A stretch of 64,000 nt of DNA from the NCBI GenBank assembly GCA_031772625.1, contig CM062810.1:869507650-869571649 (forward strand). The letters run 5' to 3'. Positions 10,882 through 20,419 of this stretch are shown one piece after another. This stretch comes from Pinus tabuliformis (Eukaryota > Streptophyta > Pinopsida > Pinales > Pinaceae). Numbering within the stretch: the stretch's first letter is position 1; each line of letters begins with the position of its first letter. Both the position numbers and the translations under genes were made by a program. The notes below the pieces were generated by a model. The model was not told the origin of the DNA. It was given only the letters and a program-made list of their open reading frames with translations, and made no database searches.

Positions 10882-11676
10882 CTAATTCTTTTCACTAATA
10901 GTAGGACTAACATCATATGTGAGATACTTTATGTCCTCCTCTATTGGCATTTCTCTGAAAATTGACCATTGGATAGGAATTCTGAGGTTTTGGAGGGCAT
11001 CTTCTATGATGATTTTGATTAACCCATGATGAGATAATTGTTGGGAATTTCCCTCTTGCAACTTTATGCTTGTGTCTATTAGTGATTGCAGAAGGAAGTA
11101 TGGTATGATGAGCCTGTGGTGAGGAGGTGTTCTTTCTCGAAACCTCAACTCTTCAATAAGCCTAAAGTGATAGCCATAGATCACACTATACCTACCCTCA
11201 CATGATATGTATTTGATAAGCTGGTGGCTCACCTCATTCCAGGGATATGACAAGCTTTCTCTCCTTACTCCATTGTTATCCTCAATTGGTTCCTCACCTT
11301 CTAAAAATAATTTCCTCTTGGCAATATAGCTATCTCCCTTGTCTTCCTTCCTCCATGGTACTCCTAGGGGAAGTGTGGTAACTTTGTTAATGAGTTCAAC
11401 GATGAGCTCTATGGAGAGGCCTCTTACCACAATAGTGGCATGGACTCTGCTAAGTGGAATGAGGGAGAGAGCAAACTCTTGGGCCACTTCATCATCATAT
11501 CCTCTTAATTTTTTGAAATACCCCATCCAATTATGCCTTGTGAAGATTTCTAGCACATGAGGGTGTTGTTCAATTCTCACCATGTTAATGGGCTCCCTTC
11601 TATTAAAGCCTCCTGTCATCTTGGTTTGTGAAGTTTGAGGAAATGAGATGGTTGATACAATTGTTAAATGCAACAA
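10882..11676 (-). CDS. env-position ORF of element O (putative plant transposon protein type)
   Basis: A 264-codon open frame, the longest in element O outside pol. Near residues 33-75 it has a sequence of the type RIEQHPHVLEIF...NWMGYFKKLRGYDDEVAQEF, resembling the extra ORF of Athila elements annotated as putative plant transposon protein (Transposase_32, Pfam PF20167). It lacks a signal peptide and any convincing membrane helix, so calling it an envelope protein is not supported here. Its place, after integrase and before the PPT, matches Athila. Function in the family is unknown. The frame probably continued past the stop at 10882 into an acidic tail, so this is likely a truncated product. 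Start chosen at the first Met; upstream coding may also be lost. Confidence 0.65.
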   Translation of the reverse strand: MLHLTIVSTISFPQTSQTKMTGGFNRREPINMVRIEQHPHVLEIFTRHNWMGYFKKLRGYDDEVAQEFALSLIPLSRVHATIVVRGLSIELIVELINKVTTLPLGVPWRKEDKGDSYIAKRKLFLEGEEPIEDNNGVRRESLSYPWNEVSHQLIKYISCEGRYSVIYGYHFRLIEELRFRERTPPHHRLIIPYFLLQSLIDTSIKLQEGNSQQLSHHGLIKIIIEDALQNLRIPIQWSIFREMPIEEDIKYLTYDVSPTISEKN

Positions 11677-13519
11677 TAAATAACTGAAATGGCAGTGTGG
11701 ACAATTTCCTTAGACAGCTACCAAATTCACTCGACCTGAGGATTTCTTGTTCAATTTACTTGGAAAAAGGGAAGTAATTACAGAGCCTACCTCTCAATAG
11801 TGTTTGTTGTGGCCAACCCCCATTCTTTCCCCTCTAAAACTCCTCTCAGCCAATCCTGTAGACTGTCTCTTTGTATCTTGTATGAATCCTGTGTGAAATC
11901 CTGTAGGGTTTCCTGCGCAATCCTATAGGAAGTCCTATGTAGAAAAATGGAGTTTCTCTTCTGTAGGTGGCCTAGGTATGAGAGTGACTTCGGAAAAAGG
12001 CTCGAGGAAATGCATGCATGAGTGCATGGGGATCAACAAATATTTCTTCTTATGACCAAGTTATGTGAGGTGGTGTTCTTGCAGTAGACGTAGGTTTTCT
12101 ATTTTTCAACCATTGGTCCCCACTATGACCTCATCATTTCCCCCTCCTCATAATCAAATCCTAGTTCATGCCTCCATAAACTTAACTGTTTTTGTCCAGC
12201 TCTTCTCCTTTTTTGACTTGACTATTGCCATGTGTGGGAGGACCAACTATTTTGTCTTCGTCGACTGAACAAAGGTGGCCAAGTTAACTAGCCACCTTTC
12301 ACTTATAAACCAACTTATGCGTAACCTTTACATCTTTTAACTAAATTATGGAAATGAAGGAGTGAGTGGGATACTTACCTGTGTTGCTAACCCTTCTTAT
12401 AGTTGTTGGAGACCAGAGGTGTTTGCTGTGTGTTGGCTGCATGCTATTTTTTCCTCTCTTTTTTTTTTATTTCTCCTTGATGATTCCTTTGATTTGCAGG
12501 TACTTGGTGTTGAAGATGTTGGTGTTGTTGCTTCTTTGGAGTTCCTTTTTCTTTTGGATCATTATGCTAGAAGCTTGCTACAATCATGATTTGTATTCTA
12601 TGGGATAGGCTGCTACAAGATTTCCTGCAGGATGTCATGTAGCTTCTTCTCCCTTAGAACTCTTAACCATACACTCTGTTGGGATTTTGAGGATGGTGAC
12701 ATGGATCAAGAGAAAGACTAGGAGTGTGGAGAAATGAGACGTACTCAAGTGTTGCTCCTTTCTTCTCTCTATTTCATGTTTTTTTCTTTTTTTCTTGAAG
12801 ACTATGACAAATGTGTTTTTTTTTAACTGTTTTTTTTTTATGGTGACTGTAGGGGTGATGAAAGTGGACATAGGTATGGTAATGAAATGTTGATGTACGG
12901 GTGTTTTTTCTTTGAAATAGCATGTCATTTTTTTTTTGCCCTAGGGTCACTTCCTATAGGATTCCTGAGCCACTGTAATTTCTACAGGATCATCCTGTAG
13001 GTTCACAGGGGATCCTGTAGAAAACATAGTCCCCTTGTAAACTAAAGCGAAGGAGTGAAAAAAAATGGAAGAAATGATGGATTGACGAATGACAATGAGT
13101 GTAAAATTAACAATGTGGGTGAAATAGGTCCCTTTTTGATCCTCCTTTGTTCTCTAATCATCCTCCTTGTTGACCTAAAAATAGAAATTTTCATGATTTT
13201 TTCTCTCTTTCTGTTTTTTTTTTTTAAACAACTAGGTTGCCTCTGAGAGGTTTTCATCCTTGTTGTTTTCCATGGGTGCCTCAAGAGAGGTTTTCACCGA
13301 GCGATCTTTTTATTTTCCTCTATTTTCCTTTTTTGACACCGTTGGGTCGCCCCAAGAGGTTTTCAACCCAATAGTGGGACACAGGTGCCTCATGGATTTT
13401 TTCACTTGAGTCATTATTTTTCTTCTTTTTCTTAGTGATTTGATGAGGCAGGAGTTGAAACTTGCTCCACTACCATCACTATTTTATTGATACCATCAAT
13501 GAACTCTTACTTTGACAAT
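11677..13519 (-). other. spacer between integrase and env-position ORF of element O, with repeated motifs
   Basis: No credible protein; the short ORFs are Lys- or Ser-rich shadows of T-rich DNA (12440-12930). Two kinds of repeats stand out. TCCTGTAGG/TCCTATAGGA-like words cluster at 11857-11945, 12610-12645 and 12950-13020. At 13233-13405 a unit of the type GGGTGCCTCAAGAGAGGTTTTCA occurs three to four times at 40-85 base spacing. In Athila elements this interval separates pol from the extra ORF and may hold splice signals; I see none I can support. Confidence 0.5.
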
Positions 13520-14575
13520 GGTCTTTTGTAAACTTTCAATCAGTGCCCATTAACAAGTAATGGAATGGCCTCTTCATCTATGGTTCTGATATGCACTAAA
13601 CCATTATCATGAAATTTCTCTATAACATAAGGTCCTAGCCATCTTGTCCTCAACTTGCCCTTAAATTATTTATATCTGGAGTCATATAACAAGGCCCAAT
13701 CACCTTCTTGAAATTGTTTATCCTTGATTTTTTTTATCATGCCATATCTTCCTCTGAAGTTGGGTTACCTCTGTGTGCAGGAGGGCCTACATTTTGAACT
13801 CATCTAAACCATTTAATTGTAGCAATCTCCCTTTCTGTGCACTACTGAGATCTAGATCTAGTTGGGATGTCATCCTTAGTGTGTTATACTCAAATTTGAT
13901 GGACAACAGGGCCTTTTTCCCTTAGACCAGATCATAGGGTGTGAATCTAGTGGTGGTCTTCGAGGTGGTATTATAGGCCCAGGTGGCCTCTACTAGTCGA
14001 TCTGTCTAATATTTCCTATTTTTGTTAACCACTTTGGTCAAGATGCCCTCTAATGCTCTATTGGTCACCTCCACTTGCCCATTAGCTTGTGGGTTATAGG
14101 GAGTGGATGTCCTATGCTTGATCTTGTGCTTGTTGAGCAAGTCTTCAATCATGTGGGAGGTAAACTAGTCACCCTTATCAGTGACCAGTTCTCTAAGGTA
14201 CCCAAATTTGTAAAATACATTCTCCCTCAAGAACTTAGCCACCTTTTCCTCTATTGTTGCCTTAATTGCCTTGGTTTCAGCCCACTTAGTCAGATAGTCA
14301 ATGAACAAAATGATGTACTATTTTTTCATGGAAGGATAGTCAATAGGTCCAATTAATTCCATGCCCCACTTGTCAAATGGCTCGAAAGTCACTTGAGGCT
14401 ACATAGGCATTTCATCCCTTGGAGTAGGCTTTCCCATCCTTTGGCACCGATCACACTGACTAGTATATATTTTCACATCCTGATGAAGAGTGGGAAAATA
14501 ATAACCTGCTTGTAACACTTTGAATGATGTCCTCTTTGCTGCAAAGTGACCTCCTTAAGGCCCATCATGACAGGT
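13520..14575 (-). pseudogene. integrase of element O
   Basis: Following RNase H on the minus strand comes a His-His-Cys-Cys region (CHDG at about 14560-14574, ... SQCDRCQ near 14455). Next are core-domain motifs KWGMELIGPID, VTDKG followed by a stop, and NPQANGQVE, then a C-terminal GPY-type stretch (TRWLGPYVIEKF and LVNGH, near 13620-13530). The enzyme would join element DNA to the chromosome. The first core acidic residue appears as Glu in GMELIGP where most relatives have Asp; the second Asp and the Glu are visible. At least five stops or frameshifts make it inactive. The order fits Athila/gypsy pol. Confidence 0.8.
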
Positions 14576-16390
14576 CAGAAGGATGTCAAAGACTTCCTCC
14601 TCCCTTACAAACCTTCTCAAGATTTGATCTAGTCCAAGTTTGAAGAGGTTTCCCCTAATCCAAGTGAAGGGGGCACTCTTCCTTATAATCTTGATTTTCT
14701 CTTTCGAAGACAAGTTCAATGGGAACTGTGCAGATACCAAATAGTTTGCTATGTCAGCAAACCATGGAGAGAGAATTGAAATGGAGAACAAGTTCTCATC
14801 TGGTAGTTGGTCATCAACCATTCTCTCTTCACCTGTAGGCAAAGTTAATCTAGACAAAAAGTCTACAACAACATTTTCCTTACGAGGCTTATCAACAATA
14901 GTTAGATCAAAATGTTGTAATAAAAGCAACCATCTTATAATACGAGCATTCACATCGGGTTTCTCATTAAATATTTGATTGCAGCATGGTCAATATGGAA
15001 AAATGTTTGATAACCTGTAATATAATGCCTAAATTTGTTTAATGAATGCACAACAGCCAGGAGCTCCTTTTCGGTCACTATGTAGTTCAGTTCGGCCTTT
15101 GATAGATTCTTACTAATACAGCAAATGGAATAAGGCAATTTTTCATCTATTTGACCTAGGGCCACTCATATGGCTTTGTGTGAGGCATCAGCATGAATGT
15201 GAAAAGGAAGGGCCCAATTTGGGCCTTGGAGAATTGGGGTAGTGGTTAACTTGTTCTTTAGGATTTCCAAGGCCTCTTGATAGATTTTTGACCATATAAA
15301 CTTAGAGTCCTTGGCCAACAACCCAAATAAAGGAGAGGCCAACTTGCTGAAGTCCTTTATGAACCTTTCGTAGTATCCATCTAATCTTAGGAAGCTTCTA
15401 ACATCTCTTTGCTTTTGAGGAGGTGGGACCCTTTGGATAATAGTTATTTTGTTGGAGTCCACCTACAGTCCTTACTGAGATATTGAATGACCTACCACGG
15501 TCCCTTCAATCATCAATAATTCACATTTCTTGGGACTGAGGGATGGGTTCATCTCAATACATTTGTGCAGTACCTTACTTAAGTTGGACAAAGCCTCCTC
15601 GAAATCACCCCCATAAGGTGTGAAATCATCCATATAGATTTCTACAACATCTTATCCAACTCAACAAAGATACTCAGCACTGATCTCTAAAAGGTGGCAA
15701 GAGAATTGCATAGGCAAAAAGGAAGGACCCTATAGGAAAAAGTGCCCCAAGGACAAGTGAAGGTGGCATTATCCTAGTCTTTCGGGATAATCTGGATTTG
15801 GTTGTACCTACCGAATCCATCTAGGAAAGAGAAATTTTTTCCCTACCAGGCCATCTATCACTTGGTTAATGAAAGGTAGAGGGAAATGGTCCTTCTTTGT
15901 GGCTTTCTTCATTTCCCCATAATTGACACAAACCCTCCACTTACCCTTTTTCTTGGGAACTAACACCAAAGTGGAGACCTAGTCACTGTCGGAGATAGGA
16001 TAAATGAATCCTACATCTAGCAATTTTTGTAGTTCTTCTTTGACTATATCTTTAAGAGTTGCATTCATCCTCCTTTGGGGTTGTCAGACTAGCTTGCAAC
16101 CTTCCTTGATATAAATATGGTGACTAAACACTGAGGGGTGTACTCCACTCATTTATTTGTAACTCCAAGCAAAGGCATCCAAATGTTTCTTTAGCATGTT
16201 GCACAACTTCCCCTCTTCGAGAAAAGAAAGAGATGGATTGATTTTCAACATTTTCTCAGGGCCGAATTATATGGTTTTGACCCGGCAAGGATTGGAATTG
16301 GCCAATTATAGATAAATTGGATGTTTTTCCTGGGTTTTCTTTACTACTTCTTCTAGGGACAATGTACTAAGAGTTGGAATTTGGAGTAGG
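14576..16390 (-). pseudogene. reverse transcriptase and RNase H of element O
   Basis: On the minus strand the RT palm is recognisable: KWRVCVNYGEMKKATKKDHF near 15900, the catalytic YMDDF near 15630, and then FLRLDGYYERFIKDFSKLA (within 15462-15166). RNase H follows: ADASHKAI, the TEKELLAVVHSLNKFRHY stretch (15165-14950), HIDHAAIKYL, and RWLLLLQHFDLTIVDKP with VDFLSRL (14953-14830). The wording is closest to Athila pol. Stops and frameshifts break it at about 15166, 14950 and several places above 15463. The N-terminal end is cut at 16390 by element A; the protease half resumes at 36830. Confidence 0.85.
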
Positions 16391-16564
16391 TGTTTTTTGG
16401 GCAGTGGATCCCCCACGTAATGGTTTTGGGGCTTAAAACCCACAATTTTGGGTAATAGTATTATAAAGGCTCCATGAATTGTGCAGAGCGTGATTTGTAA
16501 TGGGTCAAGTCAAAGGGTTGTCAACCGAAAAATAATGTGAGGTAATAGAAAGTGAGTCGACCTG

Positions 16565-16598
16565 CCCATGGTCTGCGGACCATGGGAATGTATAAATA
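16565..16598 (+). promoter_or_regulatory. CCCATGGTC-N4-GACCATGGG palindrome plus TATA box, 5' LTR of A
   Basis: A perfect 9+4+9 palindrome at 16565-16586 is followed four bases later by TATAAATA at 16591-16598. The same arrangement recurs in the other three LTRs of elements A and B. The TATA box would set the RNA start; the palindrome looks like a dimer-binding site, which is inference. Confidence 0.65.
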
Positions 16599-16724
16599 GA
16601 GCAAGGCTCTAAGAGTAGAAGTTAATTTTGGTAAGCTTTTGGTTCGGATCTAAAGTGTATGGGTCGTTCAATGCACTAGTTACTCTAGGTCTGTAAGTCT
16701 GAGTCGTGGGTTGTAGTAGTAGAA

Positions 16725-16805
16725 GAGGTTCTGCAACTGTGTCTGTAGAGGCCTAGTAGAGTCTGCAGCTATGTGCACATACCCTTACAGTTATGTGTGC
16801 AGGGT
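16725..16805 (+). repeat. CTGCAGCT-rich minisatellite in LTR of A
   Basis: Units of about 30-36 bases built from TCTGCA(A/G)CT(G/A)TGTGCA and AGGCCTAGTAG words; about 2.5 copies here. It lies downstream of the TATA box, so it is transcribed. Equivalent arrays at 36265-36350, 41733-41855 and 46888-46960 differ in copy number. Confidence 0.6.
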
Positions 16806-16923
16806 AGGAAGTGGATTGTAACCAGAAAAAGCATTAATAAAGGTAAGTAGGTTTTGGAATATCACATATCTGTTGCTCTATTTCTGTTTATGCATCTGTT
16901 TACATTTTACGATTGCACGCATG

Positions 16924-16935
16924 TCTATTTATGTT
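16924..16935. repeat. target-site duplication of the LINE, left copy
   Basis: TCTATTTATGTT here and at 19420-19431, both inside the LTR word GTCTATTTATGTTGAATGG that is uninterrupted in the partner LTR at 36468-36482. A 12-bp duplication is usual for L1-type target-primed insertion. Confidence 0.85.
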
Positions 16936-17081
16936 TTTCACGTAGAAAAAAGTCGTAATTTATATTCATATTGAAATAAATTACATTTTGTAGATGCTTA
17001 GAGCATATGCAGATAATTGTCTGTGAATAGGACAAGTACACTCGAAAAAAGAATAAAAAAAGTTTACAATTACATCAAAGC

Positions 17082-18709
17082 CTATACTTTTCTACCCTTC
17101 TTCTTCTCCACCCTACGCCAACCCTGCGAGTCGGAAGGGGGAACAATGATGGCCTGTGAGTATTCTTGCGTGTTCACTGGTGGTTCTTTGTCGGATTCTG
17201 ATCCTTCTGATCCATGGGTTCTTTTGTTGCCACTAGCTTCCGGCCGTGGCGTTTCCTGCTGCTGAACATGGTCCTCCATTTGTGGGTCTGGTGCTTTTTC
17301 TTCATGTGTGCCATTCTGTTCCATGTTTATATCCGGTTCCTCTTGATTCACTTTATGCTCTGGCTGATTGTCCTCTTCTTCCAGCGGTTCTGTATTCTGC
17401 CACCCATTTGGCTTTTTTGGCTGTTTCTTGTTTCCTTTTGTATTCTTTTTGGCCGGTGGGCAAGAATTTTGAAGGTGTCCTGTTTGCCGGCAGCTGCGGC
17501 ATCTGAATGCTGTGTTTTCATAGTCTAGGGGCTGTATCCTCTCAGTGTTATTATAGATTAATGATATTTTATCAGGCAGCCCCTGACTCAAATCCACTTC
17601 AACGCAAATTCTGGAAAATGTGTATATCCCTCTGTCATATCTGTCTTCATCAACTTTTAGGAGTTTCCCCAAGGAATTCCCAATGGCATATAATACTATG
17701 GGGTGCCAGAGATGTAATGGGAGGTTGTGAAGCCTCACCCAAACAGGTGTTGTTGTGATTTTCATAGTATTTGGGTCGAAGTCAGCAAACCAAGGGGTAA
17801 CAAAGAGGCCTGCACTACCCCAAAACCAAGCCCTTTATTGATGATGTTGTCCCTTTCTTCCTCTGTGTGGAAGTGTACAATGAAAAAACATTTTGATACT
17901 AGGTATATATTACATTCTGGTGTCCAGCGGGAATGTATCCATTGATGTAAAGCATCTGATTTTGGCCAGAAACCATTAAATCTACATATTACAGAATGTT
18001 TTGTGAAGTTAGAGTGTATTGCAGTTACCTCTGGTATAGTAACTTGGAGCATTGCATGTTCCAGTTTTTGTTCCACTATATGTGGCCCAGGTTGTTCTGG
18101 TGGTAACATTGGTTTGTCCTGCATTTTTCCTTTCCCCTTTACTGCATCACGAAAGGTGCCTGAGGTCTTTGAGCCGGATCCATTGCAGCCTCCACGCAGT
18201 CTTAGGTTAAGGTATATGGTTGTATCCTGACAGATCCCATATTCCTGTAGAGTGAGATGGTCTTGTAAGCTACGCCCTGCACATATCAGGTTCTGGTGTC
18301 TTGTGGGTATTCCAAGTTGGTTTTGTATTTTGTTTTTTAGCTCTTGTATGTTTGAATTCTTGTTGAGTCGCATGCAATAGTGGCTGCCCCCTGTTTGTTT
18401 GATGAAGATCTGGATCCAATCTTTACCCTGGCAGTCCCCTGTTCTTTTTTTTATGTCCATCCCATAGGGTTTCCAGATCTGTCTGTCCCTTGACAATGGC
18501 TCCCAGGCAGAGCCCCATGGTATGTAGGTACTCAGATCCATATCATATATTAACAGAACTATAAAATGGGTTTTTCCTTCATACCTTAAAAACATGCTGC
18601 GTTTTTCCATACTGAAGGCTCCGTTTTTGCTGAAGAACGCTCCCTCGCTCAAAACGCTTGTGCCGATCTGAGGGTAATCGACAATCCTCGACTTCTGGGT
18701 GTATCCCAT
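17082..18709 (-). pseudogene. LINE ORF1 protein with N-terminal ubiquitin-like domain, DUF4283 region and CCHC knuckle (one frameshift)
   Basis: Two minus-strand frames join into one ORF1: 18709-17762 (315 codons) and 17765-17082 (227 codons). A single-base shift near 17821, in a GGTTTTGGGG run, separates them. In order: a 98-residue leader; a ubiquitin-like domain at residues 99-174 (18415-18188), exactly 76 residues, starting IQIFIK and ending LRLRGG; a basic linker; a DUF4283-type region (about 215 onward, crossing the shift, with PVWVRLHNLPLHLW after it); a CCHC knuckle CX2CX4HX4C at 17501-17460; and a charged C-terminal tail. ORF1 proteins of plant L1 elements bind their own RNA. The start Met at 18709 is the first in frame; Met34 is an alternative. 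The single lesion in about 1.6 kb suggests a young copy compared with its host. Confidence 0.85.
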
Positions 18710-19419
18710 ACTTGTCAGATCCTGGCAAGCAAGGGGATCGATCAGATCTGGGTTTTTTATGTGCTGGTTTTTCTCGAGCTGTAAAAACCCTTCTGTGATC
18801 TGAGGGATCAGGTCCTTGTAAAAAGCCTGTGGGGATCCCTTTCTCGCTATCGTGACAGGGTTTTTGAAGGCCTAGTGAAAAGTTTGTGCGTGCCCATTCG
18901 GCTGGCCTCTCGCTGTCCAAAGTTCCTGGAAAATTGGGGTTTTACTTTCCCTTTGTTTTTTGTCTGGATCTGGTAGATCCCGTCCAGATCTGAAGATTTT
19001 TTCTCTGATCACGGCAGGCTGGATCAGATCCCCTTCATGCCGTCGATCTCTGTAAGTTTCTGCTCTTGTTCCGCTTGATAGACCCCTCCTGGGTTCGTAT
19101 TTCTGAGCATGCTCCCATCTACCATAAGTCAGGCTAGACCTGGACAGATTTTCACCTTCAAAACGGGTTCTGAACGCAAAGACAGATATTTCCTGCGGAT
19201 CCCCGATCTCGCATCTCACCGCGGCCTTCGCCTTCAGATCGTCCTGTGATGCCGATGGTCTGAGCAATACCCAGCCTTTACTGGTTCCGCAGAGGTGAAC
19301 GGAGGCGGCAGACAAGGGGTCTGCGGCCAGAGAAGATTGAAACAGATTGTATATGGCCATGGATGAGCAGGTGCCGTAGGTTTGATCCCGGGTTCGATCC
19401 GTCTTTCCCACTGCTGCTT
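18710..19419 (-). other. 5' leader of the LINE with a long upstream frame
   Basis: About 710 bases, clearly richer in G+C than the flanking LTR DNA, with many GATC words. An open frame from 19411 to 18872 (179 codons) starts eight bases inside the element, and another at 18920-18579 overlaps the ORF1 start. Neither shows a known domain; both may be upstream ORFs or chance frames in GC-rich DNA. A promoter in the first few hundred bases would be expected for a full-length LINE, but no motif is clear. Confidence 0.45.
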
Positions 19420-19785
19420 TCTATTTATGTTGAATGGTAAAGGAAAGAATTGGGCCTACTTAATTGAATTCCAAATCTATAATACTTATAAGTACAGTAA
19501 ATGGTAAAGAACCATCGCACTTGTCATCTAAGCCACGCGAAGGTAGTTTCACTAAACAGGCATCTGTGTGGAAGTAGCCCAGTGTGTAGGACTGGTTTAC
19601 GAGCCTTCTAGACTTCATCAAGACATCCCTAGGGTGTGGAAACCTGGTTCCAGCACCCTCCCATACTACCTTAGGTGAGACCTCAGTCCGTGCTCCGCGG
19701 AATGTTCCCGAAAGGGCCAGTAGTTTTGAGATTTGTTTGGCTAAAATACTTGTGAACCTCTGTCAGGCCCCAATAAGCCAACAAA

Positions 19786-19807
19786 TGGTTCCATTGTCGA
19801 GACTAGG
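19786..19807 (+). other. primer-binding site region of element A
   Basis: TGGTTCCATTGTCGAGACTA starts two bases after the LTR end. Element B has the better preserved TGGTTCTATTGCCGGGACCG at the same place. The TGG start and position fit a tRNA primer site; I could not name the tRNA. Confidence 0.6.
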
Positions 19808-19828
19808 ATCTGCCTAAGGGATGTCTAA

Positions 19829-20307
19829 TTTCAGAACACTGGAACCCTACTAAGAAGGAAATTGAACATTGGTTGGATCAGAAGCTTCACAAGTTCGTGA
19901 TACAAGAAAACAAAACCCCGCAGATATCTGAGAAGAGGTGGCTGGATTGATACGTATATACTGAAATCCATGAGATATTCTTTGTGTCCTTCTCTTCAGA
20001 GTTGTATGATTGGATCGTGAGGCTAGCTGACAACCAGGGAAGGTATAAGCTCGATAAACCAATAGTGTGGACTCTGGTGTTTGTGCGCAGGATAGAGGTG
20101 TCAGATGATAAGATCATGCGGGTTGTAGATCATTGGCTCGATCGGATAATAGGAGGGTTTATCACTGAATTTTCGATAGACATGAGTGTAAGCTACAGTG
20201 AAGCAGAAAGATGTTTTCTCAAGGGACCGCGAGGTAAGTACATAAAATATTTGAATACCTGGATTAAGATGTTGTTATGTGAAAAAAGGGTGATGCGAAT
20301 ACATTAA
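19829..20307 (+). pseudogene. ORF upstream of gag in element A
   Basis: Starting after the PBS, the plus strand reads a protein with segments such as KEIEHWLDQKLHKFVIQENK, YTEIHEIFFVSFSSELYDWI, a stop near 19950, and GGFITEFSIDMSVSYSEAE, ending RVMRIH-stop at 20307. The same protein is readable in element B at 42388-42862, so selection once kept it. Tat/Ogre elements are known for an extra ORF of unknown function before gag; this may be its counterpart. No catalytic motif is recognised. Confidence 0.6.
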
Positions 20308-20419
20308 TGAGTGGAAGGATGTGGAGAGGAAAGGTATACAGAGGTATCGAAGGGTTAGGAAACAGTCCTTTAATTTCACCTCCGAGAACGAGCGAGGGAG
20401 GGCGCGCTTGGGTTTCTCT

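Larger units (their letters stand above)
16936..19419 (-). mobile_element. ORF1-only LINE (L1-type) inserted in LTR of element A
   Basis: Both sides of the insert carry the 12-bp direct repeat TCTATTTATGTT (16924-16935 and 19420-19431), and the host LTR continues without loss on either side. On the minus strand the insert has about 710 bases of GC-rich leader, an ORF1, then only about 146 bases to a 3' end ending CTACGTGAAA plus A residues shared with the duplication. There is no endonuclease or reverse transcriptase ORF2. Since both ends and the target duplication are present, this is not ordinary 5' truncation; it is an ORF1-only element mobilised in trans, or an internally deleted copy that was then retrotransposed. 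It resembles mammalian HAL1 in layout only. Confidence 0.85.
16391..19783 (+). repeat. 5' LTR of element A, interrupted by the LINE
   Basis: The parts 16391-16935 and 19432-19783 together match 35926-36829 (about 900 bp). The start TGTTTTTTGGGCAG lacks about seven bases of the right-hand start TGTTGGGGGCCTATTGGGCAG. The end is GCCAACA, followed by AA and the PBS. The U3 carries a palindrome and TATA box at 16565-16598 and a short GC-rich minisatellite at 16725-16805. Confidence 0.85.

Noticed and set aside
17214-17758. Several plus-strand ORFs of 80-104 codons with hydrophobic stretches that look like membrane proteins
   Set aside because: They lie opposite the LINE ORF1, which has clear domain evidence on the minus strand; the hydrophobicity comes from reading its charged tail backwards.
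19385-19402. GGGTTCGATCC-like tRNA B-box word, suggesting a SINE or tRNA
   Set aside because: No A box or cloverleaf around it, and it lies antisense at the 5' end of the LINE; chance is likely.
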